Origin: Candidatus Omnitrophota bacterium
Lineage (GTDB): Bacteria; Hinthialibacterota; Hinthialibacteria; Hinthialibacterales; Hinthialibacteraceae
Reading direction: 5' to 3'
DNA: 64,000 nucleotides
Assembly: GCA_013177805.1 (NCBI GenBank)
Contig: JABLXU010000013.1
Location: forward strand, 1 to 64,000
Shown here in pieces: positions 50,902 through 60,300 of this stretch (positions are counted from its first letter, which is position 1; every line of letters begins with the position of its first letter). Below the pieces are notes generated by a model. That model was not told the DNA's origin. It saw only the letters and a list, made by a program, of their open reading frames with translations, and made no database searches. Both the position numbers and the translations under genes were made by a program.

Positions 50902-52008
50902 ATGGCATCCAAAGACGAACTGAAAAAATTGCTGGAAAAGCCTGTGTATCTGGCGCCCAACACCTATCTCCATTTCTACAACGGTGGAAAATTACGCGCC
51001 AAGTTCATGGGGGAACCCGATCCCAAGGACGATTTCCGGTCCGAGGAATGGATTTTCTCCACCAACCGGGCCATCACGCCGGGCCGCGACAATCCCCCCG
51101 ACAAGGGCATCAGCCGGGTCATACTGCCCAATGGAGAGACCGCTCTGCTCACCGAACTGCTGGAAGCCTTTCCCGAAGAAACCCTAGGACGGAAGCATTA
51201 CGAAAAATTCGGGGCGAAACTAGGCGTGTTGCTCAAGATTTTCGACGTCGGCGATGACGCCCATATCCCCGTCCATTGGCACCCCTCCCCGAAATTTTCG
51301 TCGGAACACCTCAATTCGCCCTTCGGCAAAAATGAGGCCTGGATCGTCATCGACACCCGGCCCGGCGCCAAGGCGTGGGTAGGTTTCAAGCGGGACATCA
51401 CCAAACAGGAATTCAAGCAATGGATGGAAGCGCAGGATGTCGAAACCATGCGCCAACATATGCACGTGATCGAACCCAAGGCCGGGGATGTGATCTACCT
51501 GACCGACGGCTGGGTGCACTCGCTGGGCGCGGGCTTGTGCATCCTCGAACCGCAGGAACCTACCGATTGGAACATTCTGGCCGAATGGGAAGGGTATCCC
51601 TATGGACGGGAGGACGCGGCCTGCGGTCTGGATTGGGACACCGCCCTCGACGCCGCCCGCTTCGAGGCCATGCCGGAGGAGTACTTGAACAAATACGTCA
51701 AGCGCACTCCTAAGGTGGTCCGGGAACAAAATGGAAGCGTCGTCGAACAACTGGTTCCCGACGAAGCCAAAAAGTATTTCTGGGTCAATCGCTTGCGCGT
51801 GAACAAAGAACTCGACATGCCGGGCGGCCAAGGCTTCCATTGCCTGGTTCCCACGCAGGGTAAAGGGATTCTTCGCGGTCCCTTCGGAGACGTGGAAATC
51901 GCTAAAAGCCGGTCGGTCTTCATCCCGGCTTGCCTGCCAGGTTATACGATTGTCAATACCGGCACGGAAAATCTGGAAATCACCGCCTGCTATCCGCCGG
52001 AACTATAA
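50902..52008 (+). CDS. manA: Class I mannose-6-phosphate isomerase-like cupin enzyme
   Basis: GGAGGAG 8 nt upstream supports ATG 50902. The 368-aa protein has the type I phosphomannose isomerase layout: LGVLLKIFDVGDDAHIPVHW, HPSPKFSSEHLNSPFGKNEA (zinc ligands His/Glu, residues about 120-145), VIEPKAGDVIYLTDGWVHSL near 190 and GFHCLVPTQGKGILRGPFGD in the C-terminal cupin. It should interconvert fructose-6-phosphate and mannose-6-phosphate or a related aldose-ketose pair. It heads a three-gene run with an epimerase and a zinc dehydrogenase, so a catabolic sugar different from mannose is possible. Confidence 0.85.
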   Translation: MASKDELKKLLEKPVYLAPNTYLHFYNGGKLRAKFMGEPDPKDDFRSEEWIFSTNRAITPGRDNPPDKGISRVILPNGETALLTELLEAFPEETLGRKHYEKFGAKLGVLLKIFDVGDDAHIPVHWHPSPKFSSEHLNSPFGKNEAWIVIDTRPGAKAWVGFKRDITKQEFKQWMEAQDVETMRQHMHVIEPKAGDVIYLTDGWVHSLGAGLCILEPQEPTDWNILAEWEGYPYGREDAACGLDWDTALDAARFEAMPEEYLNKYVKRTPKVVREQNGSVVEQLVPDEAKKYFWVNRLRVNKELDMPGGQGFHCLVPTQGKGILRGPFGDVEIAKSRSVFIPACLPGYTIVNTGTENLEITACYPPEL

Positions 52009-52112
52009 AACAGGAAGGAATCGAGGCTGGTTTAAACATTCTCCCGGCCCGGTTCCGCAAAAAACCAGAGAAATTCGTTTCAATCCAACAGATTGGGGAG
52101 GTACGGCAAGCC

Positions 52113-53027
52113 ATGTCAGTCAAGCTATCCATCGGTTCGTGGGCGTATGCCTTCGGCCCCTATGAATCCAATCCGGTCCCCTTTGACACCGTGGTCCGCC
52201 AGCTGGGCGCTTACGGCTTCGATGGCATCGAGATCGGCGCGTTCCGGCCGCATGTCCATCCGGACGATTATCCCATGAAGGCCGACCGCGAAAAAATCAA
52301 AAATCTCATCCGCGCCAATGGCCTGGAAGTCTCCGGCATGGCCGCCGACTTCTGGGCGTACCCGGGTCCAGGCACCGACGAAGCGCAGAAGAATGATTCC
52401 TACATCAAACTCTTCAAAAAGAATCTCCAACTGGCCCTTGACCTGGGTGCCCCGGCCCTACGCGTGGATTGTGTCAACGGGCCGGACGGCATTCCCGGCG
52501 TGGAGCGGCAAGTGGCCTTCGACCGGATCGTTTCACTGTGGCGGAAATGCGCCCAGATCGCCGAGGACTTCGGCGTGAAATTGGTCTGGGAATTCGAACC
52601 AGGCTTCCTGTTCAATAAACCCAGCGAAGTGGTGAATCTGGTGAAGGCCGTCGATCATCCCAATTTTTCCGTCCTGTTCGACACCTGCCACGCGTACATG
52701 TGCGCCGTGGTGGGCGCGCGCCAACCGGGTCAAAAGGAAACCCTGCCTGGTGGCGTAGCCGAATTCGCGCGGATGCTCAAAGGCCATATCGGCCACGTTC
52801 ATCTAATCGATTCGGACGGAACCTTGCACGGTAACGAAACCAGCACCCACCGGCCGTTTGGCGAAGGCAAGATCAATTTCGACGAAGCCCTGACCGCCAT
52901 CATGAAAGACGCCGAATTCACCGGAAAATGGTGGACCATTGACCTGTGTTTCTGGCCGGAAGCTTGGGAAGTCACCCGCAAGGCCCAGGAATTTTTAAAG
53001 CCCTATCTTCAGAAATACGGCCGGTAA
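52113..53027 (+). CDS. Sugar phosphate isomerase/epimerase-family TIM barrel
   Basis: GGGGAGG upstream selects ATG 52113; the product is 304 aa and cytoplasmic. It shows the AP-endonuclease-2 barrel: LSIGSWAYAFGPYESNPVPF, GFDGIEIGAFRPHVHPDDYP, ALRVDCVNGPDGIPG, FGVKLVWEFEPGFLFNKPSE (metal ligand Glu), FSVLFDTCHAYMCAVVG (Asp/His) and GHIGHVHLIDSDGTLHGNET (His). The metal site Glu-Asp-His-Glu is thus complete, as in xylose or hydroxypyruvate isomerase-like enzymes. It sits between the ManA-like isomerase and the dehydrogenase with gaps of about 100 and 80 bp, consistent with one transcript. Confidence 0.88.
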   Translation: MSVKLSIGSWAYAFGPYESNPVPFDTVVRQLGAYGFDGIEIGAFRPHVHPDDYPMKADREKIKNLIRANGLEVSGMAADFWAYPGPGTDEAQKNDSYIKLFKKNLQLALDLGAPALRVDCVNGPDGIPGVERQVAFDRIVSLWRKCAQIAEDFGVKLVWEFEPGFLFNKPSEVVNLVKAVDHPNFSVLFDTCHAYMCAVVGARQPGQKETLPGGVAEFARMLKGHIGHVHLIDSDGTLHGNETSTHRPFGEGKINFDEALTAIMKDAEFTGKWWTIDLCFWPEAWEVTRKAQEFLKPYLQKYGR

Positions 53028-53105
53028 AGGACCACCGCGGAAACAGAACGACGGATCCGCGCGGCAAAAACAACGTTTAAGAAATATTGAAAACGAGGTG
53101 TTATC

Positions 53106-54179
53106 ATGGTAACCATGGCTGCTCAAGTCTTCTACGAGCCGGAAAAGATGGAACTGGAAAGTGTCAACGTTCCCGCTCCCGGCCCGGATCAAATTCTGGT
53201 GCGCGTGAAAGCTTGCGGCATCTGCGGTTCGGATGTCGCTTATTACTACGGCCAAAGCTCCCTCGAAACCCCCACGGGCAAAGGTCCTTTGATTCTCGGT
53301 CACGAGTTCACGGGGGAGGTCGCCGAAGTGGGTGCCATCCCCGAAAAATTGGGGTTGTTCCAAAAAGGCGACCGGGTGGTGATCGATCCGGTGCAGTATT
53401 GCAACGCGTGTGAAATCTGCAAACGTGGCATGCCCAACCTCTGCGAAAAGAAACAGGTGCTGGGCGTCTCCAGCAATGGCGCGTTCGCGGAATATTGCGT
53501 CTCCCACTACACCGGCGTCCACAAAATCCCGGCCAACGTGACCTACGAACAAGCCGCCATGACCGAACCGTTGGCCTGCGCCACCTACGGGGTCTCTAAA
53601 ATGAGCATTCAACTCGGCGACTTCGCCGTCGTCCTGGGCGCGGGCGTGATCGGCGCGATGATGCTGCAACTGATCAAGTCAAGCGGCGCGGGTCAGGTGG
53701 CCGTTGTCGATACCTTGGATTACCGGCTCGACATCGCCAAAAAAGTCGGCGCCCAACTGCTTTACAACACCGCGGACAAGAATTCTCCCTACTACACGCC
53801 CGATCTCAAAAAAGAAATCGAAAAACTGACCAACGGCAAGTTCGCCGACGCTTGCATCGTCGCCACCGGCGCGGTGCCCGCCATGGAGCAAGCCCTGGAG
53901 ATCACCGGCCGCCGCGCCCGGATCGTCTATTTCGGCTTGCCCGCCGACGACGCGGTGGTCCGGCTTCCCGCGCTGAAATCCATCTTCTGGGACAAAACCA
54001 TCCTCTTCTCCTGGCTGGCTCCCCTCACCTGGCCGACCGCCCTCCAAGCCATCGCCAACGGCTTGGTGAACGTGGATCTGCTGCGTACCCATGACGTTCC
54101 CCTGTCCGAATTGCGTGAGACTATTGCCTTAGTGCGCGACCGCAGGGGCAATCCCATTAAAGCGGTCGTTCATCCCTAG
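53106..54179 (+). CDS. Zinc-dependent medium-chain dehydrogenase (sorbitol/threonine dehydrogenase-like)
   Basis: The 357-aa protein has the MDR plan: ACGICGSDVAYYYG (catalytic zinc Cys), LILGHEFTGEVAEVG (His/Glu), a structural-zinc lobe YCNACEICKRGMPNLCEKK with four Cys, and the Rossmann loop VVLGAGVIGAMMLQLIKSSG. Members oxidise polyols or secondary alcohols with NAD(P). As the last gene of the ManA-epimerase run it probably oxidises a sugar or polyol whose product the isomerases then handle. GAGGTG lies just upstream of ATG 53106. A terminator follows. Confidence 0.92.
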   Translation: MVTMAAQVFYEPEKMELESVNVPAPGPDQILVRVKACGICGSDVAYYYGQSSLETPTGKGPLILGHEFTGEVAEVGAIPEKLGLFQKGDRVVIDPVQYCNACEICKRGMPNLCEKKQVLGVSSNGAFAEYCVSHYTGVHKIPANVTYEQAAMTEPLACATYGVSKMSIQLGDFAVVLGAGVIGAMMLQLIKSSGAGQVAVVDTLDYRLDIAKKVGAQLLYNTADKNSPYYTPDLKKEIEKLTNGKFADACIVATGAVPAMEQALEITGRRARIVYFGLPADDAVVRLPALKSIFWDKTILFSWLAPLTWPTALQAIANGLVNVDLLRTHDVPLSELRETIALVRDRRGNPIKAVVHP

Positions 54180-54201
54180 CAGCATTTGGGAATGGTGTGG
54201 A

Positions 54202-54240
54202 AAGCCTCTTCCTCCCCGCTTGGGGAAGAGGCTTTTTCTT
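54202..54240 (+). terminator. Rho-independent terminator after the dehydrogenase operon
   Basis: AAGCCTCTTCC (54202-54212) pairs with GGAAGAGGCTT (54224-54234), followed by TTTCTT. Confidence 0.85.
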
Positions 54241-54511
54241 TGACCTTACGCCATTTCTTGCTCCGAACAAAAAGGAGCAAAGGATTCTTCCTTTATTTTG
54301 ATTATTGTAATTATTTAGATATTTAGAATATGCATATTCCTTGATTTGTATGATGCAGACCGATGGAAGCAATGAAATTTTTTCCCTTAGAAGGAGCGTC
54401 AGGGTGAGGAAAACCTTGAAAGGGTGCAATTCTCAGCGAATGAGTACAATGTTACAAAAAAAACAATTTTTTTGCTTTCCGACTTCTTCTTTTTTTGTTT
54501 ATCGGCTGTCC
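54241..54511. other. AT-rich intergenic stretch with one decayed repeat
   Basis: A remnant of a family A element is visible at 54382-54410 (CCCTTAGAAGGAG then AGGGTGAGG). Poly-A and poly-T runs near 54455-54505 lie just beyond the end of the bacterioferritin gene and may end its transcript. No gene is seen. Confidence 0.5.
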
Positions 54512-55009
54512 TTACTCCGCCGGTGCGCCCGCGGCCCGGGTTTTGCTCCGCTCGATCGACTGCAAGGCCAGGTACCGTTCCCCGAATTTGGCAATATTCT
54601 CGAGTTCGGTGTCGAACTGATCGAAATGGCGTTCCTCGTCGGTCACTAGATCCTCAAACACTTTCTTGGAAGCCGAATCGGCGTTCTGCGCGCATTCATT
54701 CGCCCAGAGGTTATAATCCTTCACCGCTTGCTGCTCCGACTTCACCCCGAATTCCAGCATGGCCTGGACATCCTGAATGGGATCCACTTCCGCCGAGGCT
54801 TTCAAGATCACGTCGCCTTTCAAAAACAAAATGCGTTCCGCGATGCGCTCGATGTGCAACATTTCCTCAATGGCCGTCCGTTTGAACAGGGCCGCAAGCA
54901 AATCGTATCCCTGATCGTCGCAATGAAAATGAAAATACATGTACTGGTGCACGGCGGCCAGTTCATCCGCCACGGCTTTGTTCAGTAGTTCAATGCTTTT
55001 TTGATACAT
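54512..55009 (-). CDS. bfr: Bacterioferritin
   Basis: The 165-aa four-helix protein has ferroxidase ligands in the expected places: ADELAAVHQYMYFHFHCDD (Glu in helix A), FKRTAIEEMLHIERIAERIL (Glu, His and the family Met52-type haem ligand) and a C-terminal TDEERHFDQFDTELENI (Glu/His). It stores iron in a 24-mer shell and consumes peroxide or oxygen as oxidant. ATG 55009 has GGAGGAG upstream. It is divergent from the PerR/Fur-family gene and the peroxidase, forming an iron/peroxide group. The last 15 residues are an Ala-rich tail. Confidence 0.92.
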   Translation of the reverse strand: MYQKSIELLNKAVADELAAVHQYMYFHFHCDDQGYDLLAALFKRTAIEEMLHIERIAERILFLKGDVILKASAEVDPIQDVQAMLEFGVKSEQQAVKDYNLWANECAQNADSASKKVFEDLVTDEERHFDQFDTELENIAKFGERYLALQSIERSKTRAAGAPAE

Positions 55010-55141
55010 GAGAGCTCCTCCAGTCGATTTCCTGAAACTCGATGATACTCCTTTTTCCGCGCGGCGTCATTCCCCAGGCCAAGATAATACCAGGCCTCCT
55101 TGCCCAACGGTCCATACGCCTTTGCTCCCAACCATCCAAAA

Positions 55142-55181
55142 AAAGTAATTTTCCCGCGCCCAAAGTAATTTTCCCGCGCCC
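55142..55181. repeat. Exact tandem duplication of a 20-bp unit
   Basis: AAAGTAATTTTCCCGCGCCC occurs twice in direct succession (55142-55161, 55162-55181) upstream of bfr. It is not found elsewhere that I noticed. It could be a doubled regulator site or a replication slip. Confidence 0.8.
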
Positions 55182-55226
55182 GGATTCACCCCAAAAATCC
55201 GGAACAGAAATTCTTATTCACGGTTC

Positions 55227-55295
55227 TTATTCATGGGAGGCGGCAGACTTGGCTTTCACCTCCAACAGCTTCTTGAATGTTTTGTGAGTGGTCAT
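55227..55295 (-). CDS. Possible 22-aa leader peptide upstream of bfr
   Basis: GAGAGGGA lies just upstream of ATG 55295, opening a 22-codon frame (MTTHKTFKKLLEVKAKSAAS and two more) that ends at TAA 55227-55229, in the direction of bfr. Only the ribosome site and position support it. Confidence 0.25.
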   Translation of the reverse strand: MTTHKTFKKLLEVKAKSAASHE

Positions 55296-55321
55296 GATGT
55301 CCCTCTCTCATTCAATTAAAA

Positions 55322-55360
55322 GTGGACAAAAATGATAAATAGAATTATTATTAAAGAATA
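55322..55360. promoter_or_regulatory. AT-rich site between bfr and the PerR/Fur gene
   Basis: TGATAAATAGAATTATTATTA lies in two halves resembling half of a Fur or PerR box (GATAAT-like half-site plus ATTATTA). It matches neither consensus well. Its position between divergent iron-related genes is the main argument. Confidence 0.3.
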
Positions 55361-55505
55361 GAAATCAGAGCATCGAGATCACTCAGCTCAATCCATAACA
55401 CCGCCCCAAACCGCGAAATAAGGAAACCTCCTGTTACGGGATGTCCTGGGATCGTGAAAATCCCATTCCGGCGGATTCATAAAAAGAAGACGGCTTCGTA
55501 TGTGA

Positions 55506-55534
55506 TTGACTGAAAGCCGGAAGGCCGTTATTCT
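55506..55534 (+). promoter_or_regulatory. Sigma70-like promoter of the PerR/Fur gene
   Basis: TTGACT (55506-55511), exactly 17 bp, then TATTCT (55529-55534). Transcription would start near 55541, giving a leader of about 33 nt. Confidence 0.6.
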
Positions 55535-55573
55535 CAATGGGCGGCGTACAAAACGCCCAGGAGACTAAAATCC

Positions 55574-56035
55574 GTGAAAACTCGTCCGCAATCCGAAATC
55601 GAGGGACGGATCGGCCAATTCACTGCTCTCTGCCGGGAACGCGGTTTGAAGGTCACCCATCAACGGCTGATGATTTTCCACTCCCTGCTGGATACCATCG
55701 ACCATCCCACGGCGGAAGAGGTCTTCTCCCGGATCCATCTGAAACTGCCTACCCTCTCGCTCGATACCGTGTATCGGACTCTTTCCTTATTTGAAGACTA
55801 CGGCCTCATTTCCCGGGTGCAATGCTTGTCGGACAAGGGACGGTATGACGCGAATATGGATCATCACCATCATTTTATTTGTCTAAAATGTAAAAGTATC
55901 GAGGATTTTTACTGGCCGGAATTCGATCAACTCGAACTTCCCCCCATCACCCACACCTTCGGGAAAATCAATCTGAAAAAAGTGGAATTGCGAGGAATCT
56001 GCCAGGAATGTGAAAAAAATAATCATTCCCAATAG
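55574..56035 (+). CDS. Fur-superfamily regulator, PerR-like
   Basis: GTG 55574 has AGGAG 10 nt upstream. The 153-aa protein has the winged helix (KVTHQRLMIFHSLLDTIDHP, SLDTVYRTLSLFEDYGLISR) and a dimerisation domain with RYDANMDHHHHFICLKCKSI and a C-terminal CQEC, i.e. both pairs of the structural zinc site. Where ferric uptake regulators carry Glu, peroxide sensors carry Asp; the IEDF segment after CKS offers an Asp, which leans toward PerR. The neighbours, a peroxidase downstream and bacterioferritin upstream, fit a peroxide-sensing regulon. The distinction from Fur remains an inference. Confidence 0.88.
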   Translation: MKTRPQSEIEGRIGQFTALCRERGLKVTHQRLMIFHSLLDTIDHPTAEEVFSRIHLKLPTLSLDTVYRTLSLFEDYGLISRVQCLSDKGRYDANMDHHHHFICLKCKSIEDFYWPEFDQLELPPITHTFGKINLKKVELRGICQECEKNNHSQ

Positions 56036-56189
56036 CGCCTTTTATATTGACAAAGCCCCTTTTTTTTGCTTTCATCTTACGAAAGATTCTTATTTATGAT
56101 TAAGTAGCATTTAGGAAATGATCCCATCCCTGGCAGTGTTTTTCCGCTTGTGGAGGGGACATCCAATCTCAAGAAGCAGGTGACCACAC

Positions 56190-57356
56190 ATGGACGCGCA
56201 GCGACATACACGGATTCGCGTTGGTACGCTTCTGTGCCTGGCCGCTTTCCTCGGCGTGCCAGACGGAAGCGGCGGATTGCAGGCCGCCGCCTCCGGCGGG
56301 GCGGCAGAAATCGGAGCGGTTCCCCTGGGATTGCCTCCGGTTGAATACCCGGCGGATAATCCCCAAACTCCCGCGAAGATTGCCTTGGGGGAAAAGCTAT
56401 TCATGGATGCCCGGTTCAGTTCCACCGGGGAAGTCAGTTGTTCCACATGCCACGATCCTAAAAAAGTTTTCACGGACAGTCCCCTGAAAGTGTCGGAAGG
56501 GATCTTCAAACTGACCGGTACCCGCAACGCTCCTACCGTGGTGAACGCGGCCTATATGCAGACGCAATTCTGGGACGGCCGTTCCCCCTCCCTGGAAGAC
56601 CAGGCGCTGCACCCCCCGGTCAATCCGGTGGAAATGGGATTAAAAGATCATCAACCCATTCTGGATATCGTGCGGACGGATCCAGAGTATGTCCAGCAAT
56701 TCAAGGAAGTCTTCGGCAAAAGCGGAGAAGCCGTCACCATGACGGAGGTGACACAAGCCATCGCCGCGTTTGAGCGGACCATCATCTCGGGCAACTCGCC
56801 GTTCGACCGGTGGTTCTTTGGCGGAGAGGCGGACGCCATGACCCCCCAGCAAATCCAGGGGTATCACCTTTTCGTGAACGAAGGACGCTGCGTTTCCTGC
56901 CATGTCATCGAACAAACCCAGGCCTTGTTCACCGACAACCGGTTTCACAATATCGGCGTGGGAATCAACGCCATCCAGGACCAAATCCCCAAACTGGCGC
57001 GCGAGTTTTTGAAGGCCGAAGCCACGGCTTCGGAGGTGGACAAGAAAGTGTTGACCGACAAGCGGACCTCGGAATTGGGCCGGTTTGCGATCAGCCGGAA
57101 ACTCGATGACATTGGTTCGTTTAAAACGCCCACGCTGCGCAACGTCGCCAAAACCGCTCCTTACATGCACGACGGCAGCCTGGCGACGTTGCGGGAAGTC
57201 ATGGAGCATTATAACAACGGCGGGGTGACCGAGCCCGGAGACCCGGTCAATGATTTTCTCAGCAGCGGAATCCGCCCGCTGAACCTGAACGACGAAGAAA
57301 TCGATGCCCTGGTCGCCTTCATGGAAGCGCTGACCAGCCCGGAATACGCCCAATAA
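56190..57356 (+). CDS. Di-heme cytochrome c peroxidase (MauG/CcpA family)
   Basis: The 388-aa protein has a signal peptide (VGTLLCLAAFLGVPDGSGG) and two c-type haem sites: CSTCHDP near residue 86 and CVSCHVIEQ near 233. Family segments LGEKLFMDARFSSTGEVS, RNAPTVVNAAYMQTQFWDGR, TDNRFHNIGVG and FKTPTLRNVAKTAPYMHDGS are all present. It is a periplasmic enzyme that reduces H2O2 with electrons from cytochromes. It follows the PerR-like gene by 154 bp and precedes the phosphoesterase/beta-helix gene by only 35 bp, so the latter may be in the same transcript. TTGACA at 56047 lies in the gap but lacks a clear -10 partner. Confidence 0.93.
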   Translation: MDAQRHTRIRVGTLLCLAAFLGVPDGSGGLQAAASGGAAEIGAVPLGLPPVEYPADNPQTPAKIALGEKLFMDARFSSTGEVSCSTCHDPKKVFTDSPLKVSEGIFKLTGTRNAPTVVNAAYMQTQFWDGRSPSLEDQALHPPVNPVEMGLKDHQPILDIVRTDPEYVQQFKEVFGKSGEAVTMTEVTQAIAAFERTIISGNSPFDRWFFGGEADAMTPQQIQGYHLFVNEGRCVSCHVIEQTQALFTDNRFHNIGVGINAIQDQIPKLAREFLKAEATASEVDKKVLTDKRTSELGRFAISRKLDDIGSFKTPTLRNVAKTAPYMHDGSLATLREVMEHYNNGGVTEPGDPVNDFLSSGIRPLNLNDEEIDALVAFMEALTSPEYAQ

Positions 57357-57391
57357 ACCAAAGGGAGCGTTCCCTGCCAAAGGAGGCTATC

Positions 57392-60300
57392 ATGACCGCA
57401 ACCTGTCTATCCCGCCGCGATTTTCTCAAAGGCGCGGCCGCCTTGGGAGCGTTGCCGCTCACCATGGTGGAATTATCCTTCGCCGATTCGAGCAAGAATT
57501 TCACCTTCGCGCACATCTCGGATTCGCACATCCAGCAGATCCAGGGATCGAATTTCGTATACAACTGGGACCGCGGGCTGATCCGGGCAGTGGCCGAGAC
57601 CAACCTGCTTACTCCCAAACCCGATTTCGTCGTCTTCGGCGGCGACCTGGCTCAGTTGGGTAAGAAAGAAGAGCTGGACCACGGAGCCGAAATGCTTTCC
57701 AAACTCAACTACAAGGTGCGCTGCGTGATGGGGGAACATGATTATTACCTGGACCTTGGAGAATACTGGTCCAAATTGTTCGGTCCCCATTACTATAGTT
57801 GGGATCATAAAGGTGTGCATTTCATTACTTTGAACAGCGTGCTCACGTATGACGAATGGACCCACAACCGGTGGCCCACTGCCGAACAACGCATGCTGGA
57901 GATGGCGGGCCTCGACAATCCCAACGGTTCGCCCTTCATGGTCGGCGAAGAACAACGGAAATGGCTCCAAAAAGATCTCGCGAAGGTGAAAAAGGACACC
58001 CCCATTGTGGTGTTCTCGCATTCCCCTATCCAGAAGATTTATAAAGGATGGAATTTCTGGACCGAGGACGCGGACGAAGTGCAAGCGCTCCTCCAGCCGT
58101 TCGAAACCGTCACCGTGGTGTACGGGCATGTCCACCAGATCCAATACAACCAGATCGGGAACATCAGCTTCAATTCCGTAATGGCGACCGCCTGGCCTTG
58201 GCCCTATCCCCAGAGTTACGCGCAAGCCGAAAGCCATTTGCCCAAACTCACCGTCCCCATGAACCGGGCCGATCCGTTCTTTGAACGGGACGCCACGGGC
58301 TGGCAACTCATCGATCTGAATACGGGACGCGTGACTCTGCGCTACAATCTCTGGAACAACACCAACCGCACGGTGGCCTATAATCCAGAAACAAAACAAC
58401 CCGAGGACACGGTGTATCGCTCGGGGGCCGATTCCACCATTCTCCAGGGCAACGGGACCGGCCCAGGAATTTTGTGTGCGGGAGCCGGTCCGGAAACCCA
58501 GGCCGCGGGATTCACGATCACGAATTTCGCGGTGGGCATCCATTGCCAAAACGCCTCTCCGCAAATCTGGGAGAATGTGATCACCAACATCAATCTGGGA
58601 TCGACGGCAGGGAACGGCATCCGTCTGGAAAATTCCTCGCCCCAGATCCGGAACAATGTGATCGCCCGGGTCGGCGGGATGGGAATCAGCGGCGAGGGAA
58701 CCAGCGCGCCGTCCATCATCAATAACACGATTTACGACTACCGCTATTACGCGGGGATCTCCTTCGCCGCCTTGAATATCGGCGCGGTCTCGCCGGTCAT
58801 TAAAAACAACATTATTCAGCGCGGCAATACCCTGCCGGTCGGGGGGATTTTGTGGAAGATCCCGGCGGCGCCGGTGATCTCCTACAACGATGTCTTCGAT
58901 GTCGCCAACGTCACCGGCACCGGCTCCTACTACGCGCGGTCTGACGGCGCCACGTGGACCGAAATGCCCGGCGGCTCGGGGGCCTTGTCGGTGGATCCCC
59001 GCTTTGTGGACGCCGCGAACGGGTATTTCTATCTGCTGCCCATTTCTCCCTGCATCGACGCGGGCGACCCCGATCCATCCTACAACGACAACGATGGAAG
59101 CCGCAATGACATGGGAGCTTACGGCGGGCAGCGGTACGACCTGGGCGGCACCGCCCACGCCGGTTCCGGCTTCATTTTCACCTCGGTTGGCCGCATCCCC
59201 GTTACGGAAATCGTTCAGGTTTCCAGCGATCCGTCCTTTGGGCTGGCCCGGGTTTCAGCCGCCGCAGCCCACGATTTCTCCATTCCCCAATACCAGGATT
59301 CCCCATTCGGCGGATATCTGTGGCTCCGGGGGCTCTTCGGCGCGTCGGACAATGTGGACTATTATCAGATCATCGCCACCTCGGAAGACGGATCCGAGGA
59401 ATTTGCCTTGAGCGATCCCCTGGTCAAGACCCTGACAACCATTCAGCCCGATGGGTCAACCACCTCGGTCAACATTCAGCTGGGGCCGCAAACCATCGGG
59501 GGAGTGCAAAACCTCTATCAGTTGAACAAGTCCGGATATTGGAGCCAGCAGGATCTCCGCATGATTTGGAACACCGGCGGCCGGAACGGACGCTACCGCC
59601 TCCACTGCAAAGCCTTCCAGCTAGCCGGTGTAAGTTCGGTCACGGAAGTGAGCCTTCCGCCCAATGCCTATGACCATCTCACGTTGTGGCTCGACAACTC
59701 ACCCCTCAATGTCAAAATCAATCAGGTGTTGTACGCGAATGGAGATGGAATTGAGGAATGCCAGGACATCACCTTCCCGCATGCCGGCAGCTCGCAACTC
59801 TTGTTCAACATCACGGCCCATCACGCCAACGGCTTCCTCCGGTATTACGTGTTGGACAGCTACTGGGGGCATCACCGTTTCGGCGGCCGGTTCGAGTACG
59901 ATCAATATGCAGGCTCCCACGACGCGCCGCCTCCCTTGTGGACAGGTGTGCTGAACCAGATGCTTCCTCCTCTCTCGCCCACCAGTTTGAGCGGGGATCA
60001 CTTGCCGTGGGAGGATTGCGCCTACCGGTTCTACTTGGAAGCGGGATCACGCACCACGGATGGTTTCGTCTATCTGCAATACGGCACATACAGCGTGTAT
60101 CATTCGGTCACCAGCGGCACGGTTACCGCCATGAAGACAAGCGGGGCGGACTGGACCTCCCGTTCCGCTTCCCTTACTTCGGCGGCTCCTCCCGAACCGA
60201 TCGATTCCCCGCAAGTGCCAAGCGTTTCCGTGCGGCCGCCGCGGAGGGAAACCGTAGCGCAAATTATTTCCCCTCTCCCGACGATCCGGATCACGCCGAT

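Noticed and set aside
55142-55181. CRISPR array
   Set aside because: Only two units, directly abutting without spacers, and no cas gene in the window.
56047-56100. TTGACA at 56047 as -35, and TATGAT at 56095 as -10, of a peroxidase promoter
   Set aside because: The two are 42 bp apart, far from 17, and neither has a good partner at the right distance.
57473-59158. 561-codon minus-strand frame
   Set aside because: Antisense to the phosphoesterase domain with all metal motifs intact on the plus strand.
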